In this document: one piece after another, positions 1-5,638 of the stretch
Layout: each line of letters opens with the position of its first letter
Numbering within the stretch: position 1 is the first letter of the stretch
Origin: Bacillota bacterium
GTDB lineage: Bacteria; Bacillota; Bacilli; Alicyclobacillales; SLC66
Direction of reading: 5' to 3'
Assembly (NCBI GenBank): GCA_021797415.1
Contig: JAJZZT010000435.1
Coordinates: 1-8,890 of the forward strand
DNA: 8,890 bases
Notes under the pieces: model-generated
The model's database searches: none
The model's input: only the letters and a program-made list of their open reading frames with translations
Told to the model about the DNA's origin: nothing
Position numbers and translations under genes: made by a program

Positions 1-2017
1 GATCACGTCCGTGGCTTTTTCCGGAGGCATCGCCCATTTTGCGGTCCAGGCGGGCACGTCAGGCGGTGTGAGCGACATGGTGTCGTTGCAGGACCTCGCA
101 CCGAAAGGCGGACTGCCGCTCGGATCAATCAACTACGGATCCGTGATGGTGCAGTACACATGGCCCAATAACCATGTGAGCGCGGTTCAGTTGTCTCCCG
201 CGGCCATTTCTCTGACGGCGGACGGTGAGCAGACTGCCAAGGTCAAGGCGACGGTGACAAACAGTTATGGTCAGGCCATCACCACATTCAATGGAACCGC
301 CACCCTGTCTCCACTTACACACGGAAGTTACATCGATCCAGCGACTCATGCAGCCATCACATCTGTCTCGTTCACGAACGGCGTCGCGCAGTTTGAGGTT
401 ATGGCAGGCACCACGGGCGGCGTGACAGACTCGGTCGCTCTCGGGGATCTCACATCGGCGCAGGGTCAACCGCTGACCAATGTGACGTATGGAGCGGCGA
501 CGGTCAACTACGCCTGGCCGACTGCCCAATCATTGCAATTGACCTCCGATCTTCCTGCCGTGAGCGACAATCAGGCGAACCAAGATCCGGTATCCGTCAC
601 CGTGGCGGATGCGTCGGGCGCGGCGTTGACTGCGGGGTCGCCTGTCCAGGTCGTCTTGACGCTGTCTGGCCCTGGATCATTCCAGAATGGCGGATCACCC
701 GTCACGACTGTGCAGGAATACGTCACGCCAGGACAGCCGCTGAAAATTCCAGTATGGTCGATCCCAAATATGCCCGGAACAGTGGTCATCCAGGCCAGTG
801 CGTCCGGATTGGTGCCTGGACAGACCTCCATACGCTCAGTTTCCACCGGAGAGGCTTCGTCACTTGTGGTGCATGCAGCAAGTGAAACCGTGAGTGCGCT
901 CGGTGCCGGCCAGGCGCCGGCACTGGCGCAGGGCACGCCTTTCAATCTATACACGGTCGTCCTGGAGGATGCAGGCGGAAATCCGGTCATGCCGCCGGCA
1001 GCCGATATGCTGACGGTCTCAGACAACTCATCTGCCGCGGGCGCGCAATTGGCGTACTACGCCGTCGTCAACGGCCAACCGGAAGGATCGCCCCTGTCTC
1101 CTGGCGAACTGGCGGCAGCGATTTCGCCGGCGACGGGACAGACTCAGTTCGCCGTGGTCAATCTTGGCGCGGGAACGATGCCGCCGACGATCACGGTGGC
1201 CGACGCGGAGGGGCATTCCACCAGCATCAAGGATACGTTCAGTTCAGGTTCTGCCGTTTACGCCATGTTTCCGCTGGATACTCCCTCGGCGTCCGGCGGT
1301 GCGGTCGTCAATCTGGAAGCGGGACAAACGGCGACCTATGCGGTGCAGGCCGAGGATGTGAACGGGAATCCTGTGTCGACTGCCGGTCAATCCGTGAATT
1401 TCTATTTTACCGGGAAGAATGTCGCACAGGCGGTTATCGACGGGTCGGCCGCATGGTCGACCGCGAATCCCTTCACCACGGTCACGGATCCGCAAGGGCA
1501 GGCATTTGTCACGATCACCGTTCCGCAGGGTGCCGTCGGTTCATTTGCACTTACCGCCGCCGTTCCCGGCGAGGCCAATACGTCGACGCAGACGGTGGTG
1601 ATCGAATCGCCTGCGCAGTATGCCACCCAACTGATCCTGTCAGGTGCGCAGGCGGGGACCATTTCTGTTGCATGGCCGACGGTCTCAATGATGGTGGGCC
1701 AGAGTCTGACTCAGTATGTCGGTCAGGCTGATCCGTTTGTTGCGGATCTGTACGCGACGCCTGTCAATTATCTCGGATCCGCAGTGGGAGGGACCGACGA
1801 GTTGAAAGTCACGACATCCAATCCCGCGGTGCTGGGAATTGCACCGAGTGCGGCCTGGACCGCCCCGAATGGATCCGCGATGAGCGTGGTGGGCAGCGCG
1901 TCCAGTCCGTTGCCTGTGATCACGGCCGTTGCGCCTGGAATCGCGACGATCACGATATCCGATATAACCAATCCATCTGCGCCAAGTATCACGGAAACGA
2001 TCGATGTGACGCAGTGA
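1..2017 (+). CDS. C-terminal part of a large Ig-like repeat surface/secreted protein (5' end outside window)
   Basis: The reading frame is open to the left edge (first whole codon at 2) and ends at TGA 2015-2017. A GTG at 11 is internal to a repeat and is not the start. The visible ~671 residues are Gly/Ala/Ser/Thr/Val-rich, show no cysteine, and read as successive beta-sandwich modules of the bacterial Ig-like/invasin type. Two tandem units are clear: nt 2-166 and nt 356-520 encode 55-residue segments (both opening ITSV and ending Y-x-W-P) that match at 29 of 55 positions, with a period of 354 nt (118 aa). More diverged modules follow; the last carries a Big2-like ending (PGIATITI). No LPXTG motif, C-terminal membrane anchor or SLH domain is visible, so attachment must be N-terminal or the protein is released. 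Such modules are usually spacers or adhesive stalks. Any catalytic or S-layer domain would be upstream, so the specific role is unknown. Confidence 0.85.
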   Translation, partial: ITSVAFSGGIAHFAVQAGTSGGVSDMVSLQDLAPKGGLPLGSINYGSVMVQYTWPNNHVSAVQLSPAAISLTADGEQTAKVKATVTNSYGQAITTFNGTATLSPLTHGSYIDPATHAAITSVSFTNGVAQFEVMAGTTGGVTDSVALGDLTSAQGQPLTNVTYGAATVNYAWPTAQSLQLTSDLPAVSDNQANQDPVSVTVADASGAALTAGSPVQVVLTLSGPGSFQNGGSPVTTVQEYVTPGQPLKIPVWSIPNMPGTVVIQASASGLVPGQTSIRSVSTGEASSLVVHAASETVSALGAGQAPALAQGTPFNLYTVVLEDAGGNPVMPPAADMLTVSDNSSAAGAQLAYYAVVNGQPEGSPLSPGELAAAISPATGQTQFAVVNLGAGTMPPTITVADAEGHSTSIKDTFSSGSAVYAMFPLDTPSASGGAVVNLEAGQTATYAVQAEDVNGNPVSTAGQSVNFYFTGKNVAQAVIDGSAAWSTANPFTTVTDPQGQAFVTITVPQGAVGSFALTAAVPGEANTSTQTVVIESPAQYATQLILSGAQAGTISVAWPTVSMMVGQSLTQYVGQADPFVADLYATPVNYLGSAVGGTDELKVTTSNPAVLGIAPSAAWTAPNGSAMSVVGSASSPLPVITAVAPGIATITISDITNPSAPSITETIDVTQ

Positions 2018-2036
2018 GCCGGCACAAAACGCCGGC
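2018..2036 (+). terminator. Hairpin just after the Ig-like repeat gene, possible weak terminator
   Basis: GCCGGC occurs at 2018-2023 and 2031-2036, separated by the 7-base loop ACAAAAC, directly after the stop codon. The 6-bp GC stem is followed by a pyrimidine-rich tract (CGTCTTCCTTTT, 2041-2052) and not by a clean T run. It could end or stabilise the upstream transcript. Intrinsic termination here is an inference. Confidence 0.4.
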
Positions 2037-2089
2037 ACACCGTCTTCCTTTTCAGCTTGAGAATCAATCAAGAGGAGAGTCCGACTCCG

Positions 2090-2119
2090 GCTAGGGGACA
2101 TGTGATAAAGTCCCCTAGC
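2090..2119. repeat. Solo palindromic repeat related to the 4275-4474 repeat array
   Basis: GCTAGGGGAC (2090-2099) and GTCCCCTAGC (2110-2119) form a perfect 10-bp stem around a 10-base loop. Positions 2091-2113 match 4351-4373 at 21 of 23 bases, so this is a diverged copy of the GGGGACATGGGATAA repeat found in the mobile element near 4.3 kb. It lies in the 179-bp convergent gap between the Ig-like repeat gene and the lactonase gene, where a REP-like palindrome or bidirectional transcription barrier would be expected. No T run flanks it on either side. Confidence 0.65.
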
Positions 2120-2196
2120 TGATCGTTCGCGGGTCTACGCCGGCAGGATGGCATAGCGCCAACTTCCCTGCCCTGGCGTTTCGTGCGCAAGGGGTG

Positions 2197-3279
2197 TTAT
2201 CTTGGTGCGGAAGTCGGTCGCACGATCACGCAGGCGGGTTTCGCAACATGGACCTTGTACGGGGTTGGTCCGAGACCGCCCGTTTTTGGATCGATTCCAA
2301 ACGTTGCGATGTTGTCCGAGTCCTGATTGGCCGCGAGCAAATAGCGACCGTCGAAAGTGATCGCAAAGTGTCTTGGAGTCCTGCCTGTGGTCGCGACATG
2401 CTCTTTATACCGCAACTGTCCCGTTTCGCGATCGACGGCAAACACGGCGATGCTGTCCTGACCGCGGTTGGATGCGTAGAGAAAGTCACCATTTGCGGAG
2501 ATTGCGATGCCTGCCGGAAAATTGTCTGCAGGCGCATCGCCGTATGCGGCCGCCACCGTTTGCACGGGTTCGATGATCCCGTCGCGCGGGTCGTAGGCGC
2601 AGGCGGTGATGGTGGAGTTCAATTCGTTGATCACGTACAGATGCGAACCATCGGGAGAAAAGGTGATGTGCCGTGGCCCTGTGCCGTCCGGCATTCTGAG
2701 TTCGCGCTGGAGCGAGAGCCGCGATGGGTCGCCGCCGATCTCATAGACGGCCACACGGTCCGTTCCCAGATCAGGGACGAGTACGTGACGGCCGGTTGGA
2801 TCGAAGACGGCGGCATGCGGGTGCGGCTCGGTCTGGCGAACCGGATGAACGCTCTTTCCTTGGTGGGCCATGCACTGAGTTTCCGGTCCGATATGGCCAT
2901 TTGGCAGCACGGGGAAGAGACTGATGCTGCCGCCCGCATAGTTGGCTGTGATCAGATGTGTCCCGGCGCTGTTCAGGCTCAGGTGGCAAGGAGCGGATCC
3001 CGTGCATGCCTGGCGATTCAGGATCTCCATACGATTTGATGGAAGCAGAGCGACAGCCACGACTTCTGCGCCTGTTTCCCGCCCACTTACTGTGTACAGA
3101 ACGTCCTTGTGAGGATGCAGGGCGAGAAACGAGGAATTCTCAACGCCGGTCAGAGAATCAATCGGTTGGACCATGCCCGCATGGATACTCAGATAAAACG
3201 CGTGCAATCCCGGCGCGTCGGGCTCTGAATAGGTTCCGACATATACGATGTAGGATGAGTTGGCATGATGCGGACTCAT
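2197..3279 (-). CDS. Lactonase family protein (6-phosphogluconolactonase-type seven-bladed beta-propeller)
   Basis: This gene encodes 360 residues, the usual length for the Pgl/YkgB lactonase family, whose classic member hydrolyses 6-phosphogluconolactone in the pentose phosphate pathway. The blade repeats are easy to see: YVGTYSEPDAPG (13-24), PCHLSLN...NYAGGSISLF (97-122), HPHAAVFDPTGRHVLVPDLG (153-172), GPRHITFSPDGSHLYVINE (201-219), PAGIAISANGDFLYASNRGQ (255-274) and TPRHFAITFDGRYLLAANQD (301-320). There is no signal peptide, so it is probably cytoplasmic. I chose ATG 3277-3279 because GGAGG (3286-3290) sits 6 bases upstream. A GTG six codons earlier would overlap that ribosome binding site. 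It is monocistronic and convergent with the Ig-like repeat gene. Family assignment is firm; the exact lactone substrate is not shown by sequence, since this family also includes other lactonases. Confidence 0.93.
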   Translation of the reverse strand: MSPHHANSSYIVYVGTYSEPDAPGLHAFYLSIHAGMVQPIDSLTGVENSSFLALHPHKDVLYTVSGRETGAEVVAVALLPSNRMEILNRQACTGSAPCHLSLNSAGTHLITANYAGGSISLFPVLPNGHIGPETQCMAHQGKSVHPVRQTEPHPHAAVFDPTGRHVLVPDLGTDRVAVYEIGGDPSRLSLQRELRMPDGTGPRHITFSPDGSHLYVINELNSTITACAYDPRDGIIEPVQTVAAAYGDAPADNFPAGIAISANGDFLYASNRGQDSIAVFAVDRETGQLRYKEHVATTGRTPRHFAITFDGRYLLAANQDSDNIATFGIDPKTGGLGPTPYKVHVAKPACVIVRPTSAPR

Positions 3280-3309
3280 TGTTTTCCTCCGTAGCACTGG
3301 GTTTATTTG

Positions 3310-3338
3310 AGTGTAATGAACTCCGGTATGGAAAGCAA
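3310..3338 (-). promoter_or_regulatory. SigA-like promoter of the lactonase gene
   Basis: Read on the minus strand, TTGCTT (3338-3333) and TACACT (3315-3310) are separated by exactly 17 bases. Each box matches the vegetative consensus at 4 of 6 positions or better. Transcription would begin near 3303, giving a leader of about 24 nt that includes the GGAGG ribosome binding site at 3290-3286. Confidence 0.55.
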
Positions 3339-3442
3339 TGCACCACCAATGTGCCGCGATGAAATTCCTGTTGGACTGATCGGTGTGACTGTTCCAACCG
3401 TATCCCCGAATTCTGAGCTATACTTACTTAAATACTCCCAAC

Positions 3443-4168
3443 TTGTGTGGAATTGTAATATCCGGGGATTATCCTGACCTCGACAGTCTCTATATGTCCC
3501 TGCTCACGATTGTCGGGGATGAGGGGGAGTACGGGGATTATGAAGGTCCTCGCCTGCGCGTCCTTGGCGCTATGTACGATATTCGACATGCGTTCCAAGG
3601 GGATCGGGAGTTCGAGTTTATTCGCAACGGGATGGATACAGACAGGATGAAGCTCCTGGGGATGATCACTCCAGAGAAAAACCTGTATTACAAAGTGAAC
3701 GTCTATTACCCGGAGATTCTGTTTGTCACCATGGCGATCAATGATTTTGTCCGGCTTTACAGCAAAAAACAGGCGAAAACAGCCGCTTTCCCGTTGATCG
3801 ACAAGAAAAATCTTTGGGATGCTGCGATTGCAAATGTCCGACTGTTTCAGTCCTTGATGGTCAGTTGTATGAAGGAAGCAGTGACAGAGGCTTCCTTCAA
3901 ACGAATGCTGAATCTCCTGAACAAGGACTACACTTGGACTGACGGATATGTGACTCAGTATCTGGATATGATCAACATCCGATACTTGAATATCGGGGAT
4001 AGAGATGAACGGTCGAAAGCGTTGTCGGTAATCGTCAAACGGATGGTGGAAAAGGGTAAGGAGTATCGGGAAATCGAGCGAGAAGTGAAAGAAATGGCGT
4101 TAGCGTTCAAGTGTTCGACGGAAGATATCGGTCTGAAATGGGATTATCCTGAAGTGATAGAGTGGTGA
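3443..4168 (+). CDS. Conserved protein of unknown function, DUF6904-like; start codon uncertain
   Basis: From TTG 3443 this encodes 241 residues with no signal peptide or membrane segment, so it is probably cytoplasmic. From memory it resembles the DUF6904 family of Bacillota: an ISGDYPDLDSLY-type N terminus, GDEGEYGDYEGPRLRVLGAM, YDIRHAFQGDREFEF, a long helical middle, and the ending YPEVIEW. No catalytic motif or function is evident. The family-like N terminus seems to continue upstream: the frame is open back to 3389 and encodes YLNTPNL just before the TTG. But that extension contains no ATG, GTG or TTG, only ATT 3410 and CTG 3413/3389. No Shine-Dalgarno sequence precedes any candidate. 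TATACT at 3419-3424 is a good -10 box, which would put a transcript start near 3431, shortly before the TTG. G+C is 45% over 3841-3960, well below the flanking genes. It may be horizontally acquired, or decaying at its 5' end. Confidence 0.75.
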   Translation: MCGIVISGDYPDLDSLYMSLLTIVGDEGEYGDYEGPRLRVLGAMYDIRHAFQGDREFEFIRNGMDTDRMKLLGMITPEKNLYYKVNVYYPEILFVTMAINDFVRLYSKKQAKTAAFPLIDKKNLWDAAIANVRLFQSLMVSCMKEAVTEASFKRMLNLLNKDYTWTDGYVTQYLDMINIRYLNIGDRDERSKALSVIVKRMVEKGKEYREIEREVKEMALAFKCSTEDIGLKWDYPEVIEW

Positions 4169-4274
4169 AAGAGCAGCTTTCGATTGGTTCGCAGCAGAAT
4201 ATCTTCGCCGGTCGGATCAATTCGATAAATAACAGAGCCTGTTCAAAAAGAGGGCAGGGTTGACCCGCGCAGTG

Positions 4275-4474
4275 CAAGGGGACATGGGATAAACCGAGTA
4301 TGTAGTGGACCTTATCCCATGTCCCCTTGGAAGCAGCCAGAAATGCGGACCTAGGGGACATGGGATAAGGTCCTCTTTGCAGGCGCAATGGTTCCACATT
4401 TCGTGTCCGAGGCTCTAATCGGACACGAAATGTACTGTAACACGCCTGCCGGAATTAGGTTTATCCCATGTCCC
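4275..4474. repeat. Array of four inverted GGGGACATGGGATAA repeats inside the MITE-like element
   Basis: Copy 1 (4275-4292) and copy 2 (4312-4329) are perfect 18-bp reverse complements, 19 bases apart. Copy 2 extended to 4307-4327 is a perfect 21-bp reverse complement of copy 3 (4353-4373), 25 bases apart. Copy 1 (4279-4295) is also a perfect 17-bp reverse complement of copy 4 (4458-4474). The order is forward, reverse, forward, reverse. In single-stranded DNA or RNA, copy 2 can pair with copy 1 or copy 3 but not both. Pairing 2:3 leaves 1 free to pair with 4, giving a nested fold. The layout recalls REP/BIME palindromic units; that comparison is an inference. Confidence 0.8.
4396..4433. repeat. 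Perfect 15-bp hairpin in the middle of the MITE-like element
   Basis: ACATTTCGTGTCCGA (4396-4410) and TCGGACACGAAATGT (4419-4433) are perfect reverse complements around the 8-base loop GGCTCTAA. The hairpin lies between repeat copies 3 and 4. It has no T run on either side, so it does not look like a standard intrinsic terminator. Confidence 0.75.
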
Positions 4475-4699
4475 TGAGCGTACGTTTTTGGTACGTGAGG
4501 GAGCATTTCTGGCGATGACGCGGCAATGCGCCGGGGAGTTCTGCCCCCTTTTTGAACAACCTCTAACAGACGATTTTCCGCGCGGGAAGGTTACAGCAGG
4601 AAGGTGCAGACTGTCGATTGACAACATCTTGCCGCAAGTGCCATGGGGGACCATGGCGATCGGGGGCCAAGGAGATCGAAGTCGGGAGGGGTATGATCA

Positions 4700-5317
4700 A
4701 TGACTGCGCCCGGTCAGATCGTGATTTTGAACGGTGTTCCGCGTTCCGGCAAATCCAGCATCGCCGCCGTGATCCAGAATACGTTTGACGGCGTCTGGAT
4801 GAACCTGGGGGTCGATCGGTTTATGTCGATGACCCCGGAACGATACCAACCGGGGATCGGATTGCGGCCCGGCGGGGAGCGTCCCGATCTGGAGCCGCTC
4901 ATCGTGATCCTGTATAAAGCCATGTATGAGGCGATTGCTGTGCACAGTCGCATGGGACTCAATGTCGTGGTGGATGTTGCGCACCATGACGTCTATTCTG
5001 TTTCTCGCGGCATTCTTCCCGACTGTGCCCGGTTGCTGCAGGAACTTCCGGTATTGTTTGTGGGCGTGCGTTGCCCGATTGACGTCGTGATGGAGCGGCG
5101 GATCGCCACCTGGCACGCCGGTTACGCCGAGGACGGTTCGGTGCCGAAGCCGGTCGGTTTGTGGCAGCGCGCCGTGCATGAGCCTGGAATCTATGATCTT
5201 GAAGTGGACACTGCGGCGTCCAGCTCCGAGGAGTGTGCGGAGGTGATCCGCCGTCGGCTGGAAGATGGTTCACCGGCGGCGGCGTTCCGGCGGATTGCCG
5301 GGATGGATGGGGGATAA
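4700..5317 (+). CDS. Chloramphenicol phosphotransferase-like P-loop kinase (CPT family)
   Basis: This 205-residue protein has a Walker A motif at residues 12-19 (GVPRSGKS) close to the N terminus. It also has the LGVDRF motif, whose Asp39 corresponds to the catalytic Asp37 of Streptomyces venezuelae CPT. Later come FVGVRCP, the segment with R/E residues expected of the lid region, and HEPGIYDLEVDT, matching the HEGVEYDVEVDT stretch of CPT. CPT transfers the ATP gamma-phosphate to a hydroxyl of chloramphenicol, but most family members outside Streptomyces have no proven substrate, so drug resistance should not be assumed. It is about 27 residues longer than CPT (178 aa), largely at the C terminus. 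ATG 4700 is well supported by GGAGGGG (4685-4691), 8 bases upstream. It stands alone between the MITE-like element and the sugar-uptake locus. Confidence 0.88.
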   Translation: MTAPGQIVILNGVPRSGKSSIAAVIQNTFDGVWMNLGVDRFMSMTPERYQPGIGLRPGGERPDLEPLIVILYKAMYEAIAVHSRMGLNVVVDVAHHDVYSVSRGILPDCARLLQELPVLFVGVRCPIDVVMERRIATWHAGYAEDGSVPKPVGLWQRAVHEPGIYDLEVDTAASSSEECAEVIRRRLEDGSPAAAFRRIAGMDGG

Positions 5318-5554
5318 GGATAATATGAATCCTCGTCCCTCAGGGCGGCAAGAGGTCAAAAATGGATCCATAATAGTCAGAATAATTCCGCAATCCCATC
5401 ATAGAGGCAATACATGCCCCTCCGAGATGTCCCGCCCCTACGCACGATCAGCAAGCGGTCAAGCGCCAGACGTCCCGCCACCCCCTCGTGCACGGACCGG
5501 ACTCTATCCAGATATTTATCGCAATATATCTGATCAATCATCTTAATCATACAC
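5318..5554. other. Gene-free spacer after the CPT-like gene
   Basis: I see no convincing gene, RNA or terminator here. An ORF from ATG 5325 to 5546 has a weak AAGGA upstream, but its Pro/Arg/Ser-rich product looks like translated non-coding DNA. The last ~45 bases become AT-rich, leading into the regulator promoter. Confidence 0.5.
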
Positions 5555-5583
5555 TTGCATATTAAGTAGATATCTATTACACT
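5555..5583 (+). promoter_or_regulatory. SigA-like promoter of the GntR-LacI regulator gene
   Basis: TTGCAT (5555-5560) and TACACT (5578-5583) are separated by 17 bases in an AT-rich stretch, with a likely start near 5590. The leader would be about 50 nt and carries AAAGGAG (5626-5632) before the chosen ATG. Confidence 0.6.
5567..5576. promoter_or_regulatory. Candidate operator: TAGATATCTA palindrome in the promoter spacer
   Basis: TAGATATCTA is a perfect 10-bp palindrome lying between the -35 and -10 boxes of the regulator promoter. A dimeric GntR-type repressor bound there would block RNA polymerase, so it is a plausible autoregulatory site. No second copy was noticed ahead of the binding-protein gene. 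Confidence 0.35.
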
Positions 5584-5638
5584 GAAGAGGCAGATTATTC
5601 AAATGAGATCTGCGGTATGTATGCGAAAGGAGTCTTTT

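Larger units (their letters stand above)
4235..4563. mobile_element. MITE-like non-autonomous element, 329 bp, with terminal inverted repeats and TAACA target duplication
   Basis: The left end (4235-4275) and the reverse complement of the right end (4563-4523) match at 31 of 41 bases, and at 20 of 23 in the outermost part. Both begin GAG and share TGTTCAAAAAG and GGGCAG. TAACA flanks the element on both sides (4230-4234 and 4564-4568), the expected footprint of a transposition event with a 5-bp duplication. No credible protein is encoded inside, so it would have to be moved in trans by a transposase elsewhere in the genome. Ends of the TGTTCAAAAAG kind resemble those of several Bacillota insertion sequences, but I cannot name the family. 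The interior is dominated by inverted repeats (see the separate entries). It sits between the DUF6904-like gene and the CPT-like gene and may affect transcription between them. Confidence 0.75.

Noticed and set aside
2194..3039. 281-codon plus-strand ORF opposite the lactonase gene
   Set aside because: It is antisense to a clear beta-propeller gene, its product (rich in Cys, Arg and His) matches no family I know, and there is no ribosome binding site worth noting.
4275..4474. CRISPR-like array
   Set aside because: The repeats alternate in orientation and have unequal spacing, which is unlike the direct repeats and uniform spacers of CRISPR.
4618..4646. Perfect TTGACA at 4618-4623 upstream of the CPT-like gene
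   Set aside because: The sequence 17 bases downstream (CCATGG) is nothing like a -10 box, and shifting the spacing by one or two bases does not help.
4107..4703. Several short ORFs on both strands across the MITE-like element
   Set aside because: They are by-products of inverted repeats with few stops; none has a ribosome binding site or recognisable domain.
5325..5546. Possible small protein of 73 residues after the CPT-like gene
   Set aside because: Only a weak AAGGA with short spacing. The Pro/Arg/Ser-rich composition is typical of translated non-coding DNA.
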